A stretch of DNA of 64,000 nt from SMWD01 sp002729875 (GTDB lineage: Bacteria; Pseudomonadota; Gammaproteobacteria; Steroidobacterales; GCA-2729495), in assembly GCA_036010905.1 (NCBI GenBank), contig DASCMH010000004.1, positions 1-64,000 of the forward strand, read 5' to 3'. Positions 17,403 to 27,220 of the stretch are shown here, in pieces. The notes beneath the pieces were generated by a model, which was not told where the DNA came from, did not search any database, and saw nothing but the letters and a program-made list of their open reading frames with translations. Position 1 is the first letter of the stretch; every line of letters starts with the position of its first letter. A program made the position numbers and the translations under genes.

Positions 17403-19490
17403 ATGTTATTCCATTCGTACCCGTCAAAATCCGGAGTCCTGATTGTCACCCTGATTCTGGTTGCCATCACCATACCACATACCCTGGCCGGCAAACCTGC
17501 AGATGACGAAATGGTCGTGACGGCAACCAAAACAGACACCCCGCTCCTGGAACTCACCGGTAACACCGCCAGGCTCTCGGCACAACGGATCAGGATCACA
17601 AACCATCAACATATTCATCAACTCGGCACCCAGGTCGCGGGAACATGGTTAACACGCGGTAACGGTCAGGAAACATTGCCGGCCATTCGCTCACCGGTCC
17701 TGACTGGGCCCGGTGCATGCGGGGCATTCCTGATTCTTGAAAACAGCATCCCAAGCCGACCGACCGGTTTTTGCAACATCAACGAATTGTTTGAAATACC
17801 TGCCGAGATCAGTCGGTCAATTGAAATCATTCGCGGCCCGTCAAATGCACTGTACGGCTCAAACGGACTGCACGGAACAATGAATATCCTGCTGCCGGAA
17901 CCCGGCGGATCGCCAGGCTGGAACGCCAGCGCCGGCATCGGGCCAGATGAATACTATCGGGGCAAATTGGGCTGGGGTGGCAACATTGGTTCCAATAGCC
18001 TGACTTTTGGCTTGCTGGCCGATCATTACAACGGTTTCCGCGCCGACTCCGGATATCGCCAACAGAAAGGATTTGTACGACTGAACCAACCACTGTCAAA
18101 CAGTAATCTTGGCTGGACACTCAGCCTGCAAAATCTCGCCCAGGTAACAGCCGGATTTATTACCGGTGAAGGCGCCTACAAAGATTCGCTGCTACGCGTT
18201 AGCAATGAAAATCCGGGGGCATTTCGTGATGCCGATAGCCAACGCCTGTCGCTGCACTGGACACCGGATGACCAGCACCCGTGGTCCGGCACGGATGTGC
18301 GTGTCTACCTGCGTCGCTCGGAGATGAGGTTTCTGATGCACTTCCTGCCGGGCCAACCGCTGGAAGAAAATGGCCAGCTTTCGGGCGGCATGATCTGGAC
18401 CCATCAACGCCCGTGGGGCAATGCACGCGTTACCTGGGGACTCGATCTTGAATATATGGACGGCTTCATAAAACAGTTCCAGGACCAGCCTACCACCAGC
18501 CCACCATTCCTGGCTGGCAAGCTGCCACAAGGCTGGCATTATAATTTTGATGTAACCAGCAGTATGTCAGCGCCCTATGCACAGCTTGAAATACCGCTTG
18601 CTACGAGTTGGCAATTGCTGGCCGGGTTACGCCTGGAATACCTGCGCTACGACTACACGAACAATCTGCCGGACGGTAATACCCGTGATGACGGCACACC
18701 TTGCCCTGACAGTTGTCGCTACAATCGTCCTGCCGACCGAACCGATGACTTCTTTAACCTTGCCCCGAACATCGGCCTGACTTACCGGCTCAACCCACAA
18801 ACAGCAGCTTTTGCAACGCTGTCACGCGGATTTCGCGCGCCGCAGGCAACCGAGTTATACCGACTGCAGGAACAACAGGACGTTGCTGACCTGGACACAA
18901 CCACACTGGACAGCCTGGAACTCGGCATGCATCGACAAACGGAAAGCTACACGCTGGAAGCAGTAACTTTCGCGATGCGCAAGCGCCATTACATTTTTCA
19001 GGACACGAACCGCAACAACATCAGTAACGGCAAAAGTCGTCATATCGGCATCGAACTACAAGCGCAAGCACGCAATGCTGCCACAGGTCTTTATGCGGGT
19101 GTCGCCGGCACCTGGGCCCGGCATAGTTACGATTTCAGTACTGCGGCACGCGGCGAAATCATCGTATCGGGCAATGATGTCGATACTGCCCCACGCAAAC
19201 TGGGCAGTCTGCATATCGGTTGGGAACACGGCAAAAGTCGTATCGAACTGGCAGGCATTCATCAGGGTTCATATTGGCTCGATGCTGCCAATGAACACAA
19301 GTACAGTGGTCACAACCTGCTGCATCTACGCGCCCAGTGGCGCATGGCTGAAGACTGGTTGATTACAGGACGGGTAAACAATATTACCGACAAGCTCTAT
19401 GCCGATCGGGCAGACTTCGCCTTTGGTAACTACCGCTATTTCCCGGGTCGCGAACGTGAATTCTTTATCGAAATATCATACCGCCAGTGA
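17403..19490 (+). CDS. TonB-dependent outer-membrane receptor
   Basis: A 695-residue active-transport receptor. A signal peptide ends near IPHTLAG. A TonB-box-like EMVVTATK follows, then the plug domain with IRSPVLTGPGACGAFLILEN, IEIIRGPSNALYGSNGLHGT. A barrel of about 500 residues ends REFFIEISYRQ. Late motifs RGFRAPQATELYRL and ITDKLYADRADFAFGNYRYFPGR are typical of siderophore and vitamin receptors. The substrate is not evident, and no riboswitch, Fur box or transporter lies nearby. ATG 17403 preferred over TTG 17379. Cys pairs in the plug (GACG...GFC) are unusual but seen in some subfamilies. Confidence 0.94.
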   Translation: MLFHSYPSKSGVLIVTLILVAITIPHTLAGKPADDEMVVTATKTDTPLLELTGNTARLSAQRIRITNHQHIHQLGTQVAGTWLTRGNGQETLPAIRSPVLTGPGACGAFLILENSIPSRPTGFCNINELFEIPAEISRSIEIIRGPSNALYGSNGLHGTMNILLPEPGGSPGWNASAGIGPDEYYRGKLGWGGNIGSNSLTFGLLADHYNGFRADSGYRQQKGFVRLNQPLSNSNLGWTLSLQNLAQVTAGFITGEGAYKDSLLRVSNENPGAFRDADSQRLSLHWTPDDQHPWSGTDVRVYLRRSEMRFLMHFLPGQPLEENGQLSGGMIWTHQRPWGNARVTWGLDLEYMDGFIKQFQDQPTTSPPFLAGKLPQGWHYNFDVTSSMSAPYAQLEIPLATSWQLLAGLRLEYLRYDYTNNLPDGNTRDDGTPCPDSCRYNRPADRTDDFFNLAPNIGLTYRLNPQTAAFATLSRGFRAPQATELYRLQEQQDVADLDTTTLDSLELGMHRQTESYTLEAVTFAMRKRHYIFQDTNRNNISNGKSRHIGIELQAQARNAATGLYAGVAGTWARHSYDFSTAARGEIIVSGNDVDTAPRKLGSLHIGWEHGKSRIELAGIHQGSYWLDAANEHKYSGHNLLHLRAQWRMAEDWLITGRVNNITDKLYADRADFAFGNYRYFPGREREFFIEISYRQ

Positions 19491-19504
19491 ACATGCTGGC
19501 GGAT
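19481..19504 (+). other. Hairpin at the end of the TonB receptor gene
   Basis: CCGCCAG pairs with CTGGCGG around the stop codon. There is no T run, so it is a weak terminator candidate or an mRNA 3' stabiliser. Confidence 0.4.
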
Positions 19505-19651
19505 CGCAGCACAACCAAGTTTACCGCCGCACTGCAAATGTCCAGGGTATTTTGAGTTGGGAGAAAGGGTAGAATCACAGCAAAACACAATAAAACGCTC
19601 GTGCCCTACAAGTAACTATAGTTATGTGACTGAATCAGAAGGGAAATATCG

Positions 19652-19679
19652 TTGACACCTGAGCAAAGCTCTATATAAT
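19652..19679 (+). promoter_or_regulatory. Sigma-70 promoter of the cold-shock gene
   Basis: Consensus TTGACA at 19652-19657 and TATAAT at 19674-19679 with a 16-base spacer. A start near 19686 would leave an untranslated leader of about 150 bases before the cold-shock ATG, as in cspA genes, where the leader acts as a temperature-sensitive RNA. Confidence 0.85.
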
Positions 19680-19834
19680 CCTTGCTGTCTGAAAGTGCGC
19701 CATTTATTTATGCACACCATTTCGATGTCCTACTTTAGTTCTCGTCCTGTTTTTCATAAGTCATCGCATCACTTCCAGCCAAATTGTCTTTATTTAAAGA
19801 CTTTATTTACACTTGAAAACAATAGGATACGATT

Positions 19835-20038
19835 ATGTCTACTACTACCGGCACCGTTAAATGGTTCAATGATGCGAAAGGCTTTGGCTTTATCGAGCAA
19901 GAATCTGGTCCCGACGTCTTTGCGCACGTAAGCGCCATTGCTGGCTCAGCTGGAACCCTTAGCGAGGGCCAGAAAGTTGAATTCACCGTTATTCAGGGTC
20001 AGAAAGGCCTCCAGGCGGAAAATATTGTAGCGCTCTGA
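19835..20038 (+). CDS. Cold-shock protein, CspA family
   Basis: A 67-residue single cold-shock domain. RNP1 (KGFGFIEQ) and RNP2 (DVFAHVSAI) are both present, after the opening GTVKWFNDA. It binds single-stranded RNA and DNA as a chaperone. A consensus promoter and long leader precede it, and AGGA sits upstream of the ATG. A strong bidirectional terminator lies downstream at 20148-20182. Which Csp paralogue it is cannot be told from sequence, and a cold-induced role is inferred from the leader length. Confidence 0.97.
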   Translation: MSTTTGTVKWFNDAKGFGFIEQESGPDVFAHVSAIAGSAGTLSEGQKVEFTVIQGQKGLQAENIVAL

Positions 20039-20147
20039 CCGAGCCAGCCCGGGGGGCGGATGCGCCCTTACCAGGCTGCACCCATAGATGGTAATAAATA
20101 CGACTACCCTGCCGGGTTGTCTTGTATTTCCCAGGAGTTGAGTACTC

Positions 20148-20182
20148 AAAAAGGGCGGGGCTCAGGTGGCCCCGCCCTTTTT
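20148..20182. terminator. Bidirectional rho-independent terminator
   Basis: AAAAAGGGCGGGG pairs with CCCCGCCCTTTTT around a short loop. It has A runs on one side and T runs on the other, so it can end both the cold-shock transcript and the convergent glpD transcript. Confidence 0.92.
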
Positions 20183-20237
20183 ATAGATGGATTTATTGCT
20201 CGCTTCGCTTGGGTTGAATGGCAGACCAAACACGAGA

Positions 20238-21821
20238 TCAGTCGCTCAACCGGCTGATCTCGCGCAAATACCGTCGTTCTTCTTCATCTGCCCTGGCAGT
20301 ACTCCAGCCAACATGATGGCGAGCGATATCGAGCGCTTTGGGCAACGCTGAGCGCCCCAGATCCGGCGACAGACCAACCATTGTTCGCCGCAACAACACA
20401 TCGGCCAGCGTAGTCGGAAATTCGTGTTGGTAAGCAAAGATTATTTCGGCGGCAATTGCGTGAGAGTACTGGCAAATCTCATCTCCAAGACGTGGATCGG
20501 CTGTCACCAGCTTTTTTATCAATAATGCATGACCGCCGTAGACATTGAGCAAATGCACGCGTGATTCCGGTGAAATCAAATCACAGGCATCCAGTTCATC
20601 GGCAACCCTGGATACTTTAATCACAGCTCCCGGCAACGGTTCATTTGCGGTTTGGCATTCAGGGCCTTTATGCCTGAGATGACGCACTACCCGATCAGTC
20701 ATTTCCTCGGCCAGGCTTCTGTAAGTTGTCAGCTTGCCGCCAATGATTGAATACAATCCCCTGGCCTCCCGGCGGTGATGCCTGATGATATGCCGCCGCG
20801 TGACATCACCTGCTGCTTTCTTTTCTTTTCGCGGCAACGGCCGAACACCGGTGTAATGGTAGTGAATATTCTTTCTTTCCAGGTGAGCATCAGGAAAGGC
20901 ATGATTGGTTTCAGACAATAAATAATTAATTTCATCGTCTTCTGCGATAACCTTCCCCGGGTTGCCGTCAAAACGGATATCCGTCGTACCAATCAACAGC
21001 ATGCCATTCCACGGAATAATAAAGAATGGTCGCCCGTCGGATTCTGCTTCCAGATAACAGGCAACCTCGGGCTGACCCGCAATAGCCGGCACAATAATAT
21101 GTGTTCCCTTGGTTCCACCCATGAGTCGAATTGGTGGTTTCACATTCTTTTCCAGCACCCGGTCGACCCATGGACCGGATGCATTGACAACCACCGGGGA
21201 AGAAAGATCATATTGCCGATCGGTGCGCAAATCAGTGTAACGCACACCCCTGATGCGCCGGGCATCATACAAGATACGGTCGACACGACTATAAGTAAGT
21301 ATCTGCGCACCTGACGCTTGTGCGGCCAAGGCATTTTCCACCACGAGCCGCTCGGCAAACGTCACCTGCGCATCATAATAAGCAGCCGCACCTAGCAAGC
21401 CGTCGCGGTTCAGGGCGGGCAAAACCTCCAGCGCCTCTCGTGCAGTAAACATTTCATGACCAGGAACAGACTTGCCAATAGACAGCAAGTCATACAGCCA
21501 CATACCCGCAGTGATCATAAATTTACCGCGACGACCACCAGAGAAAATTGGTATGAGCAGCTTGATCGGCCGCACAAGATGCGGCGCAATTTTCAATAAA
21601 GTCTCGCGCTCATGCAACGACTCGTACACAAGACTCAGCTCGGCATGCTCGAGATACCGTAATCCACCATGGATAAGTCGACTGGACCAGCGGGTCGTTC
21701 CGTTGCTCAGATCTCCCTGCTCCAGCAGACAGGTTCGTAACCCACGACCGGCAGCATCACGGGCAATGCCGACACCGTTTATGCCGCCACCGATAATAAT
21801 CAGATCAAAATCCAAGGTCAT
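20238..21821 (-). CDS. glpD: Aerobic glycerol-3-phosphate dehydrogenase
   Basis: A 527-residue FAD enzyme of the inner-membrane surface that oxidises glycerol 3-phosphate to dihydroxyacetone phosphate and feeds the quinone pool. The FAD site is visible as IIIGGGINGVGIARDAAGRG, followed by the GlpD signature SSRLIHGGLRYLEHAELSLV. Later GTTDIRFDGNPG, YHYTGVRPLP and SIIGGKLTTYRSLAEE match the family. The C-terminal domain has the expected length. No glpF, glpK or glpR is adjacent. ATG start. Confidence 0.97.
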   Translation of the reverse strand: MTLDFDLIIIGGGINGVGIARDAAGRGLRTCLLEQGDLSNGTTRWSSRLIHGGLRYLEHAELSLVYESLHERETLLKIAPHLVRPIKLLIPIFSGGRRGKFMITAGMWLYDLLSIGKSVPGHEMFTAREALEVLPALNRDGLLGAAAYYDAQVTFAERLVVENALAAQASGAQILTYSRVDRILYDARRIRGVRYTDLRTDRQYDLSSPVVVNASGPWVDRVLEKNVKPPIRLMGGTKGTHIIVPAIAGQPEVACYLEAESDGRPFFIIPWNGMLLIGTTDIRFDGNPGKVIAEDDEINYLLSETNHAFPDAHLERKNIHYHYTGVRPLPRKEKKAAGDVTRRHIIRHHRREARGLYSIIGGKLTTYRSLAEEMTDRVVRHLRHKGPECQTANEPLPGAVIKVSRVADELDACDLISPESRVHLLNVYGGHALLIKKLVTADPRLGDEICQYSHAIAAEIIFAYQHEFPTTLADVLLRRTMVGLSPDLGRSALPKALDIARHHVGWSTARADEEERRYLREISRLSD

Positions 21822-22054
21822 ATACTGGTAAGAATGTTAACTAATTGACTTATTGCCTGACAATTGTAAAGGTGGCAAATCATACCGTACTAACCAACCA
21901 GCAGCCGGCTCGATACGACCCGACCCAAGAACGGCAGCATAAATAATGCTGCAATGACAACCACTTGATCAAATACAAACATAATGTATGTGAGTGTAAC
22001 CGGGTAGATGAGTTTGACTCGTGAAGATAAATCGCTTGACATGCAAAAATGCCG

Positions 22055-22079
22055 GTTGGTCGATAACAGTTTGACCAAC
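22055..22079. promoter_or_regulatory. Inverted repeat upstream of modA
   Basis: GTTGGTC and GACCAAC are perfect inverted arms separated by 11 bases, about 40 bases before the modA start. This could be an operator or a leader hairpin. It does not match the ModE consensus as I remember it. The rest of 21822-22119 shows nothing. Confidence 0.3.
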
Positions 22080-22119
22080 GTACGGGATAGCGGATGATAT
22101 TTGCAAGCAGAAATTATTC

Positions 22120-22893
22120 ATGATGCGCTCAACGACCCGAATTGCCCTGGCAGCGGCATTCTTCCTGTTCGGCATGCTGCCTTCCAGCGCCACGGCTACT
22201 TCGATCTCTATCGCTGTAGCAAGTAATTTTGCTCCGGCAATCCGGGATATTGCCGCACAGTTCGAGGTTCGATCCGGACAATCGGTACGGATCATTTCCG
22301 CCTCGACGGGGAAACTCTATGCCCAGATCATTAACGGCGCTCCATTCGATGCATTGTTCGCCGCCGATGCCGAACGCCCACAACTACTGGAGGCCGCCGG
22401 ACAGGGTGTCGCCGGCAGCAGATTCACTTATGCAATTGGTCGCCTTGTGCTGTGGTCACGAAATCCGGCACTGAACGAAAGCAACTGCCGCACACAACTG
22501 GAGAATCTCGGTCAGCAACGCCTGGCTATCGCCAACCCTGCCATTGCGCCCTATGGTATGGCAGCCAAAGAAACCCTGATGAGCCTTGATCTTTGGGGAC
22601 GTGTGGAGTCACAACTCGTGGTCGGCGAAAACATTGCACAGACACTCCAATTTGTCTCATCGGGAAACGCAATCCTCGGATTTATTGCCGGCACTCAAAC
22701 GCTCGATGCGCGCCTTCCGCAGGCAACCTGTCACTGGCCGGTACCACGTGAATTACATCTACCGATAGAGCAACAGGCAATTCTTTTGCAACGGGCAGCC
22801 AATAATTCAGTTGTGGCGAACTTCATGGCATTCCTGCGCAGTTCGGCCGGGCGCATAATAATCGAGCGCCACGGCTACGCGCTCCCAAACTGA
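22120..22893 (+). CDS. modA: Molybdate ABC transporter, periplasmic binding protein
   Basis: A 257-residue exported solute-binding protein. A signal peptide ends SSATA. The ModA pattern follows: ISIAVASNFAPAIRDIAAQF, then IISASTGKLYAQIINGAPFDALFAADAERP, with the Ser/Thr and backbone amides that bind the oxyanion. Later RLAIANPAIAPYGMAAKETL and NAILGFIAGTQ match the second lobe. It captures molybdate (or tungstate) for ModBC. First gene of modABC; the modB start follows in 17 bases. Confidence 0.96.
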   Translation: MMRSTTRIALAAAFFLFGMLPSSATATSISIAVASNFAPAIRDIAAQFEVRSGQSVRIISASTGKLYAQIINGAPFDALFAADAERPQLLEAAGQGVAGSRFTYAIGRLVLWSRNPALNESNCRTQLENLGQQRLAIANPAIAPYGMAAKETLMSLDLWGRVESQLVVGENIAQTLQFVSSGNAILGFIAGTQTLDARLPQATCHWPVPRELHLPIEQQAILLQRAANNSVVANFMAFLRSSAGRIIIERHGYALPN

Positions 22894-22910
22894 ATGATAC
22901 GAAGAACGCA

Positions 22911-23591
22911 ATGAGTATATTCAGCTTTCCGGGCTCGGGCCCGATAGGGTTATCGGCACAACTGGCTGCCGTCACGACCCTCGTGCTAATCCTGATCGGT
23001 ACTCCATTGGCCTGGTGGCTTTCCGGTACTTCCTCGCGGGCAAAATCAATCATTGAAGCCACTGTCGCATTGCCGATTGTCCTGCCACCCACGGTTATGG
23101 GTTTCTACCTGCTGATTCTGCTCGGACCCTATGGGGCCATTGGCCACTGGTGGGTGGAACTGACCGGTGAGACACTGACATTTTCTTTCTCGGGCCTTGT
23201 CATCGCATCTTGTTTCTATAGCCTTCCATTTGCGGTTCAACCATTGCAAAACGCTTTTGAAGCGCTTGACCGGCGCAACCTGGAAGCTGCATGGACGCTT
23301 GGCGCCTCACGTCTGGACGCATTCTTCACGGTTGCCGTCCCGCAATCTGCCAGGGGATTCCTGAACGCCATAGTGCTGGCCTTTGCGCATACGCTGGGAG
23401 AATTTGGCGTCGTGCTGATGGTCGGTGGAAACATTCCCGGCGAAACCCGGGTGATTTCGATCGCAATTTATGATCAGGTTGAATCACTGAACTATACCAA
23501 TGCACATCAGCTGTCAGCCATACTTCTGACCTTTGCATTTTCAGCACTGCTGCTCATGTATGTTATTAATCGCCGTTGGCAGCGCAGATGA
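22911..23591 (+). CDS. modB: Molybdate ABC transporter permease
   Basis: A 226-residue inner-membrane permease with five or six spans. The EAA loop that contacts the ATPase reads LEAAWTLGASRLDAFFTVAVP, followed by GFLNAIVLAFAHTLGEFGVVLMVGG, a ModB hallmark. The PIVLPPTVMGFYLL segment is also typical. It forms the membrane channel with ModA and ModC. Its stop overlaps the modC start as ATGA, so translation is coupled. Confidence 0.97.
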   Translation: MSIFSFPGSGPIGLSAQLAAVTTLVLILIGTPLAWWLSGTSSRAKSIIEATVALPIVLPPTVMGFYLLILLGPYGAIGHWWVELTGETLTFSFSGLVIASCFYSLPFAVQPLQNAFEALDRRNLEAAWTLGASRLDAFFTVAVPQSARGFLNAIVLAFAHTLGEFGVVLMVGGNIPGETRVISIAIYDQVESLNYTNAHQLSAILLTFAFSALLLMYVINRRWQRR

Positions 23592-24712
23592 ATACGACCA
23601 ATCATCCTGGCAACAAGACCGGGGGAGCGGTCACGCTCCGCTATTTGCTAGAACGCGCCGACTTCGCGCTTGATGTCGATTTAACAATTCCGATGCGCGG
23701 CATCACAGGAATATTCGGTAAATCAGGATCGGGAAAAACGGCTTTACTGCGGTGTATTGCAGGACTCGAAAAACCGACGATCGGCCAATTCACCATCAAT
23801 GGCGATAGCTGGCAGGACACGACACAAAAACACTCCAAGGCAGTTCATGAACGGCAAATTGGTTACGTATTCCAGGAACCTCGTTTGTTCGACCATCTCA
23901 ACGTAGACAGCAACCTTGAGTATGGCCAAAGCCGGCGCCACGATCAGAAAAACAGTCTAGAACGCGGGCAAATTATTGACTTGCTCGGCCTTAATGGCTT
24001 GCTGCGACGCAGACCGGATGAGTTGTCAGGCGGCGAGGCACAACGGGTTGCCATTGCAAGAGCATTACTTTGCGCGCCACGCCTCGTGCTAATGGATGAA
24101 CCATTGGCGGCGCTGGATCGTATACGCAAAGAAGAAATCCTGCCATTTCTTGACCGACTGCATGCCGAGCTTTCAGTGCCCATTTTGTATGTCAGCCACA
24201 GCATCGAAGAAGTAAGCCGACTCTGCGATCACCTGATTATCATTGATCAGGGGCACATCCTGGACGCTGGTGACATCCAGTCCGTACTGGTAAACCTTGA
24301 CCTGCCGCTACTGGCCGGCGAAGAAGCGGGCTCGGTAATCGCGGGCAGCATTGCGGACTATGATGAGGAATATGATTTAACACACCTGAAATTTTCCGGT
24401 GGAACACTGATAGTTCCGGGGAAATATGGTCACAGGGAATCGGAACTACGACTGCGGATCAGGGGTAACGATGTCAGCCTGTGTCGCAACCGGCCTAACA
24501 ACACCTCAATCCTGAACATCATTCCGGTTACTGTGGATCGAATTCAGTCCGGTCACGGACCCTACGCTCTGGTTCGTTTACGGGCCGGTAACGACCTGCT
24601 GACAGCCCGCCTGACACGCAGGTCCTGCCATGAAATGGAGCTCAAACAGGGCGATCGGCTTCTGGCCCAGATCAAGAGTGTGGCAGTACGAAATACTCCG
24701 GCAGCAGACTGA
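23588..24712 (+). CDS. modC: Molybdate ABC transporter ATPase
   Basis: A 374-residue ATPase. Walker A GKSGSGKT, Q loop VFQEPRLF, signature LSGGEAQRVAIARALL, Walker B LVLMDEPLAALD and switch His in VSHSIEEV are all intact. The C-terminal part has a mop/TOBE domain (near ILNIIPVTVDRIQSG and QIKSVAVRN) that binds molybdate. I start at the ATG overlapping the modB stop rather than the TTG 12 bases earlier. The gene runs convergently into proA with only 13 bases between. Confidence 0.97.
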   Translation: MNTTNHPGNKTGGAVTLRYLLERADFALDVDLTIPMRGITGIFGKSGSGKTALLRCIAGLEKPTIGQFTINGDSWQDTTQKHSKAVHERQIGYVFQEPRLFDHLNVDSNLEYGQSRRHDQKNSLERGQIIDLLGLNGLLRRRPDELSGGEAQRVAIARALLCAPRLVLMDEPLAALDRIRKEEILPFLDRLHAELSVPILYVSHSIEEVSRLCDHLIIIDQGHILDAGDIQSVLVNLDLPLLAGEEAGSVIAGSIADYDEEYDLTHLKFSGGTLIVPGKYGHRESELRLRIRGNDVSLCRNRPNNTSILNIIPVTVDRIQSGHGPYALVRLRAGNDLLTARLTRRSCHEMELKQGDRLLAQIKSVAVRNTPAAD

Positions 24713-24725
24713 TCGAATCCCTCTG

Positions 24726-26012
24726 CTAGGGTCGAGTCTGCCCCGTCCCGCGCACGAGGTATTTGAAACTGGTTAACTGTTCGGCACCGACCGGGCCTCG
24801 GGCATGGATACGCCCGGTAGCAATACCAATCTCCGCACCCATACCGAATTCACCACCATCAGCATATTGCGTCGATGCATTATGCAGCAGGATGGCACTG
24901 TCGAGATCGTGAAAGAAATGCTCTACCGCTGTGGCATCCTCGGCACAGATCGCTTCAGTATGCCCGGAACCGTAACGGGCGATATGCTCGATCGCGGCAT
25001 CGAGCCCGTCAACAATACGAACCGACAGGATTGCATCGAGATATTCTGTCGCCCAGTCTTCATCAGTTGCCGGGCTAAGTCGAGCATCGGCGGCACACGA
25101 TTCAGCATCACCGCGTAATTCACAACCGGCTGCCAGCAACGCGTCAACAATTGACGGAAAATGTGTAGCCAGCGCACGCCGATCGATTAACAATGTTTCA
25201 GCTGCGCCGCAAATACCGGGGCGGCGCATTTTGGCATTCACCACAACGTCGGCGGACAGTTGCACATCAGCCGATTTGTGGACATAGACATGACAGAGTC
25301 CCTCGAGGTGGCCGATAACCGGCACCCGAGCATCGGCCTGCACCCGTGCAATCAGATTTTTACCGCCGCGCGGCACGATGACATCAATACAGTCATCGAG
25401 TCCGGACAACATCAGTCCGACCGCATCACGACTCCTGGTCGGCACCATCTGGATGGCCGTTGCCGGCAACCCGGCACTGACCAGCCCCTGTTCTAGGCAG
25501 CGATGAATCATGCTGCTTGAGGCAAAACTTTCCGAACCTCCCCGCAGAATCACGGCATTACCAGATTTCAGGCACAACGCACCGGCGTCGGCCGTGACGT
25601 TCGGGCGACTCTCGTAAATAATGCCGATAACCCCGAGCGGCGCCCGGACACGCTGGATAACGAGACCGTTGGGACGGTCCCATTCGGCCATGACCTGACC
25701 AATCGGATCTTCAAGAGATCGAATCTCCCCGATACTGACAGCCATGGCTTCAACCCGGTCAGCATCAAGCAATAACCGGTCGAGCATCGATTTTGAAAGT
25801 TGCCGCGACGTCGCAGCTACCATGTCCTGTGCATTTGCAGTCAGGATTTCGCTTTGCCGTTCACGAATCGCGGCAGCGATGGCCGTGAGGGCGGCATTTT
25901 TCTGCTCCGCTGTAGCCCGGGCCAGTCCGCGGGCAGCCGTCCGCGCATCCCGGCCGATTTGCGCCATAACATCGCTGATATTCCGATCAATTATTTCAGT
26001 CGTAGCATTCAT
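24726..26012 (-). CDS. proA: Gamma-glutamyl phosphate reductase (proline synthesis)
   Basis: A 428-residue NADPH enzyme that reduces gamma-glutamyl phosphate to glutamate semialdehyde. Family motifs are clear: RAPLGVIGIIYESRPNVTAD, LCLKSGNAVILRGGSES and VIVPRGGKNLI. The active-site Cys lies in KMRRPGICGAAETLLID. The C-terminal GPVGAEQLTSFKYLVRG is the ProA signature. It is third in an apparent ilvH-proB-proA operon, 44 bases after proB. Confidence 0.98.
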   Translation of the reverse strand: MNATTEIIDRNISDVMAQIGRDARTAARGLARATAEQKNAALTAIAAAIRERQSEILTANAQDMVAATSRQLSKSMLDRLLLDADRVEAMAVSIGEIRSLEDPIGQVMAEWDRPNGLVIQRVRAPLGVIGIIYESRPNVTADAGALCLKSGNAVILRGGSESFASSSMIHRCLEQGLVSAGLPATAIQMVPTRSRDAVGLMLSGLDDCIDVIVPRGGKNLIARVQADARVPVIGHLEGLCHVYVHKSADVQLSADVVVNAKMRRPGICGAAETLLIDRRALATHFPSIVDALLAAGCELRGDAESCAADARLSPATDEDWATEYLDAILSVRIVDGLDAAIEHIARYGSGHTEAICAEDATAVEHFFHDLDSAILLHNASTQYADGGEFGMGAEIGIATGRIHARGPVGAEQLTSFKYLVRGTGQTRP

Positions 26013-26056
26013 TATTTTCAGCCCGGGGAAACTTCACTGCCTGCAGGCTCTCATTA

Positions 26057-27205
26057 TTAACCATCCAGCAACACCAGGTCATCACGATGGATAATCTCGT
26101 CGCGTCCGGCATAACCCAGCAACCCTTCAATCTCATCACTGCGCCGGCCGCTGATTTTCCGTGCATCATGGCTCGAGTAGGCCGCCAGACCACATGCAAT
26201 CTCACGCCCCTCAACATTACTAACCGTGATCGCGTCACCGCGCTCAAAATCCCCGTCCACAGATACGATACCGACCGGCAACAGGCTGCTGCCTTTTACC
26301 AGCGCAGTTTCAGCACCGGCATCAACGATCAGCCGCCCGCAGGACTTAAGGCTGCCACCGATCCATTGTTTGCGTGCGGCAAGCGGGGTCTTGCGAGGAA
26401 TAAACCAGGTCGCGGGCCCCCCATCCTCAACAGCCATGATCGGCTGCAACTGCCGACCATTGGCAATAACCGTCGCACATCCGGCCGCGACGGCAATCCG
26501 TGCCGCCTTGAGCTTGGTAATCATGCCCCCCGACCCATAGGCCGTACTCGTCTCACCGGCCAGCGACTCGATCTTGCGCGTAATCGCAGCAACTTCCTCG
26601 ATCAACCGGGCCTGAGGATTATCCGCCGGATCGGCATCGTATAAACCATCTACATCGGACAATAGCACCAGGCAGTCAGCGCTTACCATTTCGGCAACGC
26701 GCGCACCAAGCCGGTCATTATCACCATAACGAATCTCATGCGTGGCCACCGTATCATTCTCGTTAATGACCGGCACAGCGCCAAGCCGGAGCAAGGTATC
26801 AAGCGTACTGCGCGCATTCAGATAGCGGCGCCGATTCTCGGTGTCATCAAGCGTCAACAGCACCTGTGCGACGCGGATATTACGATCACCGAGCAAATCC
26901 TGGTAAGCGTGTGCAAGCAATACCTGTCCCGCTGCTGCTGCCGCTTGATGTTCCTCGAGACGCCGTTGCGCAGGCTCAAGACCAAGATATTTGCGCCCCA
27001 GTGCAATGGCCCCCGAAGATACGATGAGCACTTGCTGGCCACGCTCACGCAGGCGAACAATCTCATCCGCCAGCGAATCGAGCCATAGTCGGTTCAGAAG
27101 ACCGGATTCGTCATCGACGAGCAACGAAGAGCCAATCTTGATGACTATCCGCGTAGCATCCGCCAGCCCGGACCTGACCCCGGCAATCTGAGATTCAGTA
27201 GTCAT
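26057..27205 (-). CDS. proB: Glutamate 5-kinase (proline synthesis) with PUA domain
   Basis: A 382-residue kinase making gamma-glutamyl phosphate, the committed and usually proline-inhibited step. Amino-acid kinase motifs are visible: RIVIKIGSSLLVD, LIVSSGAIALGRKYLGL, VPVINENDTVATHEIRYGDND, VLLSDVDGLYDADP and GSGGMITKLKAARIA. A C-terminal PUA domain begins near residue 280 (GRLIVDAGAETALVKGSSLLP). The ATG at 27205 is preferred to the adjacent TTG. It lies 15 bases after ilvH. Confidence 0.98.
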   Translation of the reverse strand: MTTESQIAGVRSGLADATRIVIKIGSSLLVDDESGLLNRLWLDSLADEIVRLRERGQQVLIVSSGAIALGRKYLGLEPAQRRLEEHQAAAAAGQVLLAHAYQDLLGDRNIRVAQVLLTLDDTENRRRYLNARSTLDTLLRLGAVPVINENDTVATHEIRYGDNDRLGARVAEMVSADCLVLLSDVDGLYDADPADNPQARLIEEVAAITRKIESLAGETSTAYGSGGMITKLKAARIAVAAGCATVIANGRQLQPIMAVEDGGPATWFIPRKTPLAARKQWIGGSLKSCGRLIVDAGAETALVKGSSLLPVGIVSVDGDFERGDAITVSNVEGREIACGLAAYSSHDARKISGRRSDEIEGLLGYAGRDEIIHRDDLVLLDG

Positions 27206-27220
27206 CAAACCGGCTCGTAG

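Noticed and set aside
26087..26644. A 185-residue plus-strand ORF over proB
   Set aside because: Antisense shadow of proB without recognisable domains.
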